Shown piece after piece: positions 55,801 through 62,693 of a stretch of 64,000 bases of DNA (position 1 is the stretch's first letter; the number at the start of each line of letters is the position of its first letter). The DNA is from Hymenobacter sp. CRA2. GTDB lineage: Bacteria; Bacteroidota; Bacteroidia; Cytophagales; Hymenobacteraceae. The stretch covers positions 62,001-126,000 of the forward strand of contig NZ_MVBC01000004.1 in assembly GCF_002007105.1 (NCBI RefSeq), read 5' to 3'. A model generated the notes under the pieces. It saw nothing but the letters and a program-made list of their open reading frames with translations, was not told the DNA's origin and searched no databases. A program made the translations under genes and the position numbers.

Positions 55801-56014
55801 GGGCCTCGCCCACGGGCGCCGCCAGGGCCAGCTCGTTTTTGAGGTACACCACGGCCCGGCGCGTGGGCACCACCACCACCAGGTCCGACAGCTCGGTGCC
55901 CGAGTAGCGGCTCAGCAGGTTTTGGGCCGCTTGGCGCAGAAAGGGTTGCAGGGCCGCCGGGTCGAGGGCAGGAGCGGAGGCGGGCGGGGCGGCGGGGGAA
56001 ACGTGGGGCGTCAT
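52898..56014 (-). CDS. addB: AddB-like subunit of the AddAB helicase-nuclease (PD-(D/E)XK family)
   Basis: 1038 residues from the ATG at 56014. The N-terminal half is helicase-like but degenerate (LVVVVPTRRAVVYLKNELAL takes the place of the Walker A region). The C-terminal PD-(D/E)XK nuclease has RVDELPDGRRRIIDYKTGAV, with catalytic Asp and Lys. Four Cys are placed as in the AddB iron-sulfur staple: one in LTCSLQFYF before the nuclease and three in the end CQYCPYKGICAR. It processes double-strand breaks for recombination together with AddA, the C-terminal part of which lies at 62694. Normally the two genes are adjacent; here about 6.7 kb separates them. Confidence 0.88.
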   Translation of the reverse strand: MTPHVSPAAPPASAPALDPAALQPFLRQAAQNLLSRYSGTELSDLVVVVPTRRAVVYLKNELALAAPVGEALWSPRVTSMEDYMVDLAGVQVEEPIALQLLLYDILRELDPNLDFDLFTGWSRLLLDDFSNLDQNLADPANLFEYLSEAKALERWDLSDSPAPASATAAWFRFWDDLEKVYRRLRRRLKQDNLAYPGLAYRLAVDAMQKRLKDDESKVPQHVCLGLGILSRAEQYLLRQLLKAGKAEVRFDTDQFYLQGSPNRAGLPFSRIREYLDLGVEAFGFAETGAVDLLRTLPRQIRMIGVANNSMQGKVAGQLVVEGLQLNPRGSVAVVLPDETLLLPVLHGLPPEQVPQFNVTMGLSFRSTPLFNLIDLLFEVHLTGIREGETASDYGVRRYHHLTVTKLLAHPFLRRYEHWIDQQPEQEQFHGVLDQLCRQIIQRNAVLLTEDELRELGRHHPLVEALFRPWRNCDDVVRACYEVIELLRDVYRQEHTAIEAEYLYLFYTLVRQLDSAFDCRAQRPSVRSFRRFLYEQMTRTRLPFSGEPIAQVQVMGLLETRALDFDHIIILSCNEQILPAPKRNNSLFPYDVLTKYGMPTYAEHEAATSHQFWRLLQRARRVDLVHILPGSEGVQAGERSRFLLQIENDLRDQNPGLELLDLTASATVLPNGQLVGGEIARGSATAPAQQSLFSPQPDVSSPKPTTAQKYEGDLVLEKDYEMRGAIRGLLERGLSASGLNQYLTCSLQFYFSRIAKFQETEGVREELGADVFGTAVHYVLEQLMTPFVAAGHPITAEDVASWLPQIPTLLERGLALDDGAETENPRQQLPDEGLNHVLRGVGVRLVERYLDTLTQQITETGPLKVVGLEEELHGTVFVDTKDGERVAVRLVGYADRVDELPDGRRRIIDYKTGAVHGGGLNLLGSARKKYSPTEALERLVSEAGGGTDKVRQLWLYRLMLAQRGYAAAEAAIIPLRSPDPKPLEADLSFMTAEGLLFEETSLQAMTRLVDRMLDPEEPIRKTDDLNVCQYCPYKGICAR

Positions 56015-56169
56015 GTAGGGTAAAGATACGGCGGGGACGGCCAGTTTCGCCGCTCTCCCGCCGTGCCCGTAAGCAGGAGCAGACCGGCGGGCCAATAGGA
56101 ACTTAACCTCGACCGCTCTAGTTTTGCCACCTGGTTGCCGCGCCGATTCTTCCTACTTGCCTTGTTTGC

Positions 56170-56589
56170 ATGCTAATTCTTTCGGGCCTGCCGCTATATT
56201 TTGAAAATCCTATCGGGCGCCTCTACGAGCACCCCGACGGCTACGTCATCGTGGACTACAACGCCGGTCCGCGCCTGCTCAGCAACTACCAGGCATTCCT
56301 GAACCACCTGGAGATGCTGCTGAAGCGCCGCGGCTGGAACAAGATGCTGGCCAACCAGCGCCTGCTCGACCCGTTTACCGACGAAGAGCGCACCTGGATC
56401 AAGGAGCAGTGGCTGCAGGTAAGCCACGCCCTGCAGCGCGAAATGATTGCGGCCGTGCTCCTGCCCAACGACGTGTTTGCCCGCCTCGCCATGAGCACGC
56501 TGATGCAGGGGGCCCGCGAAGGCGCCCTGCACTACCGCGTGTTCAACAACGCTCAGGAAGCGGCCGCCTGGCTGCGGGAGCTGGCGTAG
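56170..56589 (+). CDS. STAS/SpoIIAA-like protein, unknown function
   Basis: 139 residues. It begins LILSGLPLYFENPIGRLYEHPDGYVIVDYNAGPRLLSNYQAFLNHLEMLLKRRGWNKMLANQRLLDPFTDEERTWIKEQW in pieces that match the arrangement of the protein at 41610: a strand pair, a helix with LLKRRGWNKML, a central strand, and the end YRVFNNAQEAAAWLREL. It stands alone, divergent from addB. A TAGTTTTG (56119-56126) lies upstream as a possible -7 element, without a -33 box. Confidence 0.6.
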   Translation: MLILSGLPLYFENPIGRLYEHPDGYVIVDYNAGPRLLSNYQAFLNHLEMLLKRRGWNKMLANQRLLDPFTDEERTWIKEQWLQVSHALQREMIAAVLLPNDVFARLAMSTLMQGAREGALHYRVFNNAQEAAAWLRELA

Positions 56590-56697
56590 CCTCCGGTGGC
56601 ATGGCCTCGGCTGCCCGGGGCCGCAGCCGGCCGGCTGAAAAGGCATAGGCCGGAACCCGGGTTGTCTACCTTGGCGGCGCTTAGATCTTGCCCCGCT

Positions 56698-57254
56698 ATG
56701 TCTCAAAACGCGCTGGTTTCGCTTCTCTGATTTCCCCTGTGCTGCTCACGGCTTGTGGTTCGCCTGCGGGCGAGGACGCCGCCCGGTCAACGGCCGCCCC
56801 AGCCGTGGTGCCCGTCGCTGCTGCCAGTGAAACCGACGCGGCCGACCTGGCCGCAGCGGATACCGCCGACCAGTACGCCACCATGTACGTGGTGGTAGCC
56901 GATACCAACCTGCACTACCGCCCGCTACACCGGCAGATGCTGCGCCTGCATGCCGCCACTGGCCAGCGACACACTGGGCCGCTTCTTTGACGAGCAGAAA
57001 AACCTGATCCGGCTGCCCGATGACGACGAAGACGAGCTGTACGCCGGCGACTATTTTCCGCGGCGCTGCCCGATGCCACGCTGAGCCTGGAATACACCGA
57101 CCTCTACACCCGCAGCCGACCCCAAAGCATGGCCCTGGTAGCCGGCATCTACCAGGAGCCCGCCCGCGCCGATAGTGCGCTGGCCATGGTGCGGCAAGCC
57201 GTGTCCACGGCTTTTCGGGTGAAGACGCGCCTGTACATGGGCTGCATGCACTAG
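56698..57254 (+). pseudogene. Frameshifted lipoprotein gene (three frame changes)
   Basis: A coding signal moves between two frames. ATG 56698 opens MSQNALVSLL, then SPVLLTACGSPAGED (lipobox) and TMYVVVADTNLHYRPL lie in the second frame, then LASDTLGRFFDEQKNLIRL and LPDDDEDELYAGDYF in the first, then LEYTDLYTRSRPQSMALVAG to RLYMGCMH and TAG at 57252-57254 in the second. Joined, these give a plausible secreted lipoprotein of about 180 residues. No single frame codes for more than about 100 residues. Either it is a true pseudogene or the assembly has indel errors. No family recognised. Confidence 0.6.
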
Positions 57255-57356
57255 CGGCGAGCTATTACACAAATTCTTTCAGGCAGCGAGGTGATTGACT
57301 ATGCGGACCGGAGGAATAATAACGTTGCTGCTGCATCCGATTCCTCATCTGCGTAA

Positions 57357-58100
57357 ATGAGCAAACTCCTTCTGTATCTGGTTCTTTTTGCCTGGCCAGG
57401 TGGCTTGTTTCAGACCGGTATGCCGCGCAAGGCCGAGCCGACACAGCCGTCGGCGGCGCGGCAGCTGCAGGTCTACACCGACGTGCTCAATCAGCTGGTG
57501 GAGCAGCGCTGGAATGACCGCTACCTGGGGCCCGACGAGCGGCGCATTTCCCAGGTCCGCACCGACGCCTACCTGCACCATGCCGATACCACCGGGCTGC
57601 AGCGCGAAGTCAACCGCTTGCGCCAGAATCTGATGCAACAACCGGAGCGGCAAAGTGCCGTTTGTCTACAAGCTGAGTTTCGCCCTTTTCTGCCACCATG
57701 GTCTTACTTCCAGGGCGAAGGTGTGCTGACGCCAATCGGCGGTAGATTGATGGGCATGCTTCAATCCGTGGCTGGCGCGGCAGTTCGCACCGCGCTGGAC
57801 AGCCTGCGCACCGGCCAGAGGCAGCTACGCGCCGCGAACCTACGGCTGCGCACAGCCCGCGTGCAGTCCGCGCCGACCCCGGCGCCCGGTTCCTCTGCCA
57901 ACAAGGAGTGGTACCTGAAGCCCTGTTCCATCGGCATGGTCAGCCTGTCGCGGCTGGTGTTCAACACCTCCAAAACCAAGTGCCTGCTGGCCTATAACTT
58001 CTACTGCGGCGGCAAGTGTGGGCAAGGCGAGCTACTGGTGGCCGAAAAGCGCGGCGGCCGCTGGGTAATCGTAGCGGCCGAGGAGTGCTGGGTGTCCTGA
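57357..58100 (+). CDS. Secreted hypothetical protein
   Basis: 247 residues with an N-terminal hydrophobic stretch (LLLYLVLFAWPGGLFQ). The central part is variable and charged. The C-terminal ~70 residues (SRLVFNTSKTKCLLAYNFYCGGKCGQGELLVAEKRGGRWVIV) resemble a small strand-rich module that I have seen at the end of many Bacteroidota hypothetical proteins, with a paired Cys (CGGKCGQG). Not assignable to a named family. It follows the broken lipoprotein gene with a 102-bp gap. Confidence 0.6.
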   Translation: MSKLLLYLVLFAWPGGLFQTGMPRKAEPTQPSAARQLQVYTDVLNQLVEQRWNDRYLGPDERRISQVRTDAYLHHADTTGLQREVNRLRQNLMQQPERQSAVCLQAEFRPFLPPWSYFQGEGVLTPIGGRLMGMLQSVAGAAVRTALDSLRTGQRQLRAANLRLRTARVQSAPTPAPGSSANKEWYLKPCSIGMVSLSRLVFNTSKTKCLLAYNFYCGGKCGQGELLVAEKRGGRWVIVAAEECWVS

Positions 58101-58228
58101 AGCCCGACCACGTGAGCCGCCCCAGCCAGGATTGTGGCTAATAGCTGCTGCTGGCCGCGCATATCGCGCCAGCGAGGAATACCGGCTGCGGCGGGAAAAG
58201 CTGGGCTAAACCGGCCTCCGAAGCAGCT

Positions 58229-58549
58229 CTAGCTCAGGTTATAAATATCGGCCCATTCGGCCGGTAGCCAGATTTCCGTGCCCACGGGCAGCTCGCCCAC
58301 GGCGTCGGAGTCGAGTAGCAGGACGTAATCGGCCGGGGCATCGGCATCGGGAGTGTCGGCGGGGCGCTGCAGCTCCTCCACGGTGGCGGGCACTTTCAGT
58401 GGGCCATGGGGCAGGCGCAGCTCTACTTCCAGGTTGGCATGCAGCGGAAAGCGGCGCAGCGCGGCGTCGTGGCGGCCAGCGCCAGCCAGCGTGCCCAGCC
58501 CGGGCAGGCGCAGGCTGGTCTCGACGGTTATCAGTAGCTGGTCGGGCAT
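58229..58549 (-). CDS. Small hypothetical protein overlapping a GNAT gene
   Basis: 106 residues from the ATG at 58549. No transmembrane segment or signal. Strand-rich text (LLITVETSLRLPGLGTL, VELRLPHGPLKVPATVEEL, YVLLLDSD, VGTEIWLPAEW) suggests a small beta-barrel. The ATG overlaps the stop of the upstream GNAT gene by one base (TGATG), so the two are probably translated together. Family unknown; real coding status is supported by this overlap and by codon-like composition. Confidence 0.6.
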   Translation of the reverse strand: MPDQLLITVETSLRLPGLGTLAGAGRHDAALRRFPLHANLEVELRLPHGPLKVPATVEELQRPADTPDADAPADYVLLLDSDAVGELPVGTEIWLPAEWADIYNLS

Positions 58550-59082
58550 CAGGACTGCGGGGCCGCGGCGGCAGCCTGCGGGTTGTCGATGGTATAGAAG
58601 CGTTGCTCGGCGCCGTAGTAGTGCGCCATGTGCTGGTAGCGCAGCCCGCACTTCTCCAGCACGTGCTGCGAGGCCACGTTGGTGGGGGAGGTGATGCCCA
58701 CGATCTGCCGCAGGCCGAGCTGCTGAAAGCCGTACTGCACCAGGGCGCGGCCCATTTCGGTGGCGTAGCCGTGGCCCCAGTACTCGGGCAGCAGGCGGTA
58801 GCCCAGCTCGATGTGCGCGGAGGTATCCAGCGGCTTGAGCAGGTGAATGCCGACCACGGCGCCCGTGGCCTTGTCCACCGTAAACCAGCGGCCCATGCCC
58901 GGCCACCGCTCGTAGTCGTGCGGCATGTTGTCGAGGTACTGCTGCACCACGGCGGCGCTGCGCGGCGGCCCGATGTGCTGCAGCACCTGCGGGTCGGTCT
59001 GGAAACGGAAGTACAGCTCGAAGTCGGCGGCGGTGATGGGGCGCAGGGCCAGGCGGGCAGTTTCGGGCAAGGCGAAGGGCAT
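58549..59082 (-). CDS. GNAT acetyltransferase, RimJ/RimL type
   Basis: 177 residues. The N-terminus LPETARLALRPITAADFELYFRF and the acetyl-CoA motif HIELGYRLLPEYWGHGYATEMGRALVQYGFQQL are typical of the RimJ/RimL-like group, followed by SQHVLEKCGLRY. It transfers an acetyl group, possibly to a protein N-terminus or to a small amine; the substrate is not predictable. It is coupled to the small gene at 58229 by a one-base overlap. Confidence 0.9.
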   Translation of the reverse strand: MPFALPETARLALRPITAADFELYFRFQTDPQVLQHIGPPRSAAVVQQYLDNMPHDYERWPGMGRWFTVDKATGAVVGIHLLKPLDTSAHIELGYRLLPEYWGHGYATEMGRALVQYGFQQLGLRQIVGITSPTNVASQHVLEKCGLRYQHMAHYYGAEQRFYTIDNPQAAAAAPQS

Positions 59083-59198
59083 GGGCCAAAGCTACGGCCA
59101 AACCCGGCAGGCAGCGCCCCGTCGGGGCAAAAACCTGCGCCGGTAGCCTGCGTACCTGAAAGCTACCCGTTTCACGAGTCCTTATCAGCCCGACGCCT

Positions 59199-59726
59199 AT
59201 GAACCCTACCCAACTCAGCCGCGAGCTGCGTACTGCCCAAACGCCCGACCTCAAGCGCCGCCGCTGGATCATTGGCCTTTCCCTGGTTGGGGCGGCACTG
59301 GGGCAGATTGTCACGCTCTACCAAACCGGCATCATCAAGCACCTGCCCGATCCGCCCGTGGGCCCCTTCGACTCGGACAAGGTAGACGCCTCCGACTATG
59401 GCTACAAGCGCCTCGACACGCCCGACGCGGCCGGCATGCTCATCACCTACGGCCTGACCACGGCCCTGGCCTCGGCCGGCGGCAAGGACCGGTCCCTGAT
59501 GAAGCCCTGGCTGCCGCTGGCCATGGGCGCCAAAATCCTCAGCGACGTGGTGACGAACATGACCCTGGCCCGCGAGGAATGGAAGGAAAACAAGGCACTG
59601 TGCTTCTACTGCCAGATGGCCAACGTGGTGTCGGTGGCCTCGCTGGCGCTGGCCGTGCCGGAAGTGGTGCGCACCGTCAAAAACCTGCAGCAGGGTACTG
59701 GCCCCAACAGCGTGGCGCAAGTGTAG
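59199..59726 (+). CDS. VKOR-like (vitamin K epoxide reductase family) membrane protein
   Basis: 175 residues. A first helix (WIIGLSLVGAALGQIVTLYQTGIIKHLPDPP) is followed by FDSDKVDASDYGYKRL, then two more hydrophobic segments and a terminal CFYCQM, the CxxC motif of the VKOR active site. The DPPVGPFDSDKV piece resembles the VKOR-like bacterial proteins with a conserved Asp-Ser. It would oxidise a quinone or transfer electrons to a thioredoxin-like partner; no such partner is fused or adjacent. A terminator follows. Confidence 0.75.
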   Translation: MNPTQLSRELRTAQTPDLKRRRWIIGLSLVGAALGQIVTLYQTGIIKHLPDPPVGPFDSDKVDASDYGYKRLDTPDAAGMLITYGLTTALASAGGKDRSLMKPWLPLAMGAKILSDVVTNMTLAREEWKENKALCFYCQMANVVSVASLALAVPEVVRTVKNLQQGTGPNSVAQV

Positions 59727-59756
59727 CGCCGGATTGCCGGAAACTCCGCAATATTG

Positions 59757-59801
59757 AAGCCCCGCGTGCCGGTCCGACCTACGGACCGCGGCGGGGCTTT
59801 C
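59757..59801 (+). terminator. Terminator after the VKOR-like gene
   Basis: AAGCCCCGC (59757-59765) pairs with GCGGGGCTT (59791-59799), with an inner GGTCCG/CGGACC hairpin (59771-59776 with 59782-59787) in the loop. It ends four bases before the next start codon. Confidence 0.75.
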
Positions 59802-59804
59802 GTT

Positions 59805-61019
59805 ATGTCGATAAAATATTTCGGGCCTTTGATCTGCGTGGCGCTGCTGGCCTGCGAATCGCGTCAGCCGAATGCTGCCAATACTGAAGCGCCGACCAGC
59901 AAACCTGCCCCGGCCGCCGTGCCAGCGCCGATACTGCCGGTGATGGCGGATACGACCAGCGAGTTTGTGCGCCTCGGCGAGCGGATTGATTCCGTGGGCG
60001 GGCTGCCGGCCGTGCACATCGGCGGACAGACGTACCGCATCCAAACCAGCGCCCGGCCCGACCGCACCCGCCGCCTGATCAAGCCCGAGCCCATCCACAT
60101 GCGGCCCCTCGACTCGGCCGACTACGACCCCAAGTACGACCTGCAGCGCGACTCGATTTACGAGGCCAACGGTTACGGCTACGACGCCATTTACACCGTG
60201 CAGCTGCTGGCCCCCAACGGCCGGCCGAAGTTTACCACCACCCTGCGCAAGCCGGATTTTGCCGGGCCCATGGGCGGGCTGGAGCACGTAGCGCAGTCCA
60301 TGGTGCTGGCGCCCGACTTTCTGGGCTACTTGCCCCAGTTCAACGCCCTGGCCTTCGACGTGACCATGATGCTCGACGAGACTGACGACGGCGGCGCGGC
60401 GATGCTGCTGCTCGACGCCGGTACCGGCAAGGTGCGCTACCTCACCGAGCATAACTACTACGGCGACGCCCTCAGCCCCGACGTGCTGACGCCAGACGGC
60501 CGCACCCTGCTGTTGGGGCAGGAAATCCTGCACGCCGACGGCCGCCACGTGCCGTTGGTGCGCAAAAACCTGGCGGTGGCGGGCACCGTGCTGCTGAACG
60601 ACCGCACCGCCCTGGTAGTGTATGAGGGCGCTTACGACCCCGTGAAGGAGACGGAAATACCCGTGCGCGGCGCCAACGCCCACATTATCGACCTGCGCGG
60701 CCGGGAGCTGGGGAGCTTCCGCTTCCACGGCACTGCGGGCGCCATTGGCTACATGATCAACCACAGGTACCTGGCCCCGACGCGCACCCACTACCTCTAC
60801 GACAACACCAACCAAACCCTGCACCTCATCCCGCGCAACGCCCCCTTGCAGCACCGCGAGTTGCCATTGCGGAAGCTGCCCAGGTTCCGGCCGCCACAGC
60901 GCCCCGGTGAAGTACGCTGCCACATCAGCCCCGAAGCAGGCGGCGAGCTGACGCTGTACGTCGACCGGACCACCGGCGCCGTACGCTACCGCTTGCAGCA
61001 GTACGGCGGGGATGAATAG
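59805..61019 (+). CDS. Lipoprotein of an unnamed family, first of a tandem pair
   Basis: 404 residues from the ATG at 59805. Lipobox LICVALLAC. After a Pro/Ala-rich linker comes a repeated-strand protein with blocks GGLPAVHIGGQTYRIQTSARPD, GYDAIYTVQLL, GRPKFTTTLRKPDF, LLDAGTGKVRYL, LTPDGRTLLLGQE, LNDRTALVVYEGAYD, YLAPTRTHYLYDN and LPRFRPPQRPGEVRC. The next gene has the same blocks in the same order. The strands and the DGRTLL motif suggest a beta-propeller. I do not recognise a family. Probably surface- or periplasm-exposed. Confidence 0.75.
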   Translation: MSIKYFGPLICVALLACESRQPNAANTEAPTSKPAPAAVPAPILPVMADTTSEFVRLGERIDSVGGLPAVHIGGQTYRIQTSARPDRTRRLIKPEPIHMRPLDSADYDPKYDLQRDSIYEANGYGYDAIYTVQLLAPNGRPKFTTTLRKPDFAGPMGGLEHVAQSMVLAPDFLGYLPQFNALAFDVTMMLDETDDGGAAMLLLDAGTGKVRYLTEHNYYGDALSPDVLTPDGRTLLLGQEILHADGRHVPLVRKNLAVAGTVLLNDRTALVVYEGAYDPVKETEIPVRGANAHIIDLRGRELGSFRFHGTAGAIGYMINHRYLAPTRTHYLYDNTNQTLHLIPRNAPLQHRELPLRKLPRFRPPQRPGEVRCHISPEAGGELTLYVDRTTGAVRYRLQQYGGDE

Positions 61020-61209
61020 GTGCCCGGCTGCCCCGTGGGGCTGATTCGTGACGAAACCTGCCGGGCGCAGGAGGCCGGGGCTGCGGCACTGCTACGCAGC
61101 GGCTTCAATAGAGCCCCTGAGCGAGCTGCCAGCTGATTCGTTACAGGACTTTCCGCGCCATCATTGCATCTTTGCGGCCCGAATTCGGCCTGGGGCGGGC
61201 CGGTGTGTT

Positions 61210-62379
61210 ATGACGAAGCTGCATATCTGTGCCATTGGGTTGCTGTGGGCGCTGGTGCTGGCTGGCTGTGAGCCCAGCCGGCAGCGCCATGCCACCCCAG
61301 CCGATGACTCCCAGCGCCTGGCCGCTGCCAGTCCCGGCGCCGCGGCCGATACCGTAGCGCCCTTCGCGCAAGTGCCGCCACTGGCCGCCGTGCCCCGAGC
61401 CGTGCAGATTGATGGGCAGCTGTACCGCGCCGAAGCCACAGCCCGCGCCGATGCGCACCGCCAGCTGATTATGCGCGACTCGCTGGCTGGCCACCTCGCC
61501 AACGAAGCCGCGCTCAACACCCTGCGCACCGTCGGTGCCGGCTACGATGCCGTGTACACGCTGCGCCTGCGCCGCGCCGACGGCCGCGAGCAATTCCGGA
61601 CGGTGCTGCGCAAACCCGACTTCTTTGCTGCGCTTGGTCAGGAGCTGGTGACCGAGAGCGTACCCGCCACGCCGGTGTTTTGTGGCTACCTGCCCCGTTT
61701 GCACGTGCTGGCCTACACCGTGTGGTTTCAGGCCTACGACACCGACTGGGCGGCCTCCGCGCTGCTGCTGCTCGACGCCGGCACCGGCCAGGTACGCTAC
61801 CTCGGCCTGAACCAGCGCGCCGAAGACCAGCCGGCCGAAAACCGCCTGACGCCCGACGGCCGCACCTTGCTCACCCGCTACGCCGTGGTGGCGGCCGGGC
61901 GCAAGCCCGTGGCGCTGGCCTTGCCCGACCTACTGGTGGCCGGCACGCGCCTGATCAGCGCCCGCACCGCCCTCGTCGTCTACGACCATAGCGTGGACGA
62001 GCAGGGCCTGCCGCGGCCCATGCCCCGCGCCAATGCCCTGCTGCTCGACCTCGTCGACGGCCGCCTGCTCACGCGCTTTCACCTCGGTGCCAGCCGCACC
62101 GGCTACCAGGATGGCCGGGCCGTCAATTACCAGTACCTGGCCCCGACGCGCACGCATTACTTCTTCAGCCCCGACGACGAAACACTGGTGCTCATTCCGC
62201 GCGAGAAGCCCACCGCCCTGCGCCGCCTGCGGCTGGGTGCGCTGCCGAAGTTTCGCCTGCCCCAGCGCCCCGCCGAAGTCCGTTTTCGCTTGCCGGCGGG
62301 TGTGGGCCAGCATCTGGCCCTGTTTGCTGATACCGTGACCGGTACCCTGCGCTATCAGCTGCTCAAGCCGGTACAGTAA
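61210..62379 (+). CDS. Lipoprotein of the same unnamed family, second of the tandem pair
   Basis: 389 residues from the ATG at 61210. Lipobox ALVLAGC. It shares with its neighbour the blocks GYDAVYTLRLRRADGREQFRTVLRKPDF, LLDAGTGQVRYL, LTPDGRTLLTRY, SARTALVVYDHSVD, QYLAPTRTHYFFSPDDET, LPKFRLPQRPAEVRF and GTLRYQL in the same order. The two probably arose by tandem duplication and have diverged. The 190 bp between them hold no gene. Function unknown. Confidence 0.75.
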   Translation: MTKLHICAIGLLWALVLAGCEPSRQRHATPADDSQRLAAASPGAAADTVAPFAQVPPLAAVPRAVQIDGQLYRAEATARADAHRQLIMRDSLAGHLANEAALNTLRTVGAGYDAVYTLRLRRADGREQFRTVLRKPDFFAALGQELVTESVPATPVFCGYLPRLHVLAYTVWFQAYDTDWAASALLLLDAGTGQVRYLGLNQRAEDQPAENRLTPDGRTLLTRYAVVAAGRKPVALALPDLLVAGTRLISARTALVVYDHSVDEQGLPRPMPRANALLLDLVDGRLLTRFHLGASRTGYQDGRAVNYQYLAPTRTHYFFSPDDETLVLIPREKPTALRRLRLGALPKFRLPQRPAEVRFRLPAGVGQHLALFADTVTGTLRYQLLKPVQ

Positions 62380-62693
62380 GCCAGGCAGGCGCCGGAAAAT
62401 CAACGCTGACAAGCGACGCCGCCGCATTACGCAATTGGTATGCTATCCTACCGGTAGCAGTGCTGGTGCTCAGTGAAAACGTGATAAAAATCGGACGCGG
62501 AAACTTGTATGCTGGAACCGTGGGCCACAGCGCCGAAACGCTGACGAAAACCATGCAGGCCGTGGTCGTCATGCAGATTTTAGGACTGCCCTTACCTCCG
62601 TTGGCTCCTTTCGAGAAATCATTATTTGCTGAATGCTACGGCTGGGGCAATCGGGTAGACCGTGCCTTTTTTGTCCAAGTATAAAGCCAAGAC
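62380..62693. other. Noncoding gap before the addA end
   Basis: 314 bp without a recognised gene. The composition is slightly AT-richer. A 74-codon open frame (62460-62684) has no family-like features and is left out. Confidence 0.5.

Noticed and set aside
62460-62684. 74-codon open frame between the lipoprotein and addA
   Set aside because: No family, no start context and no conservation evidence; composition is not convincing.
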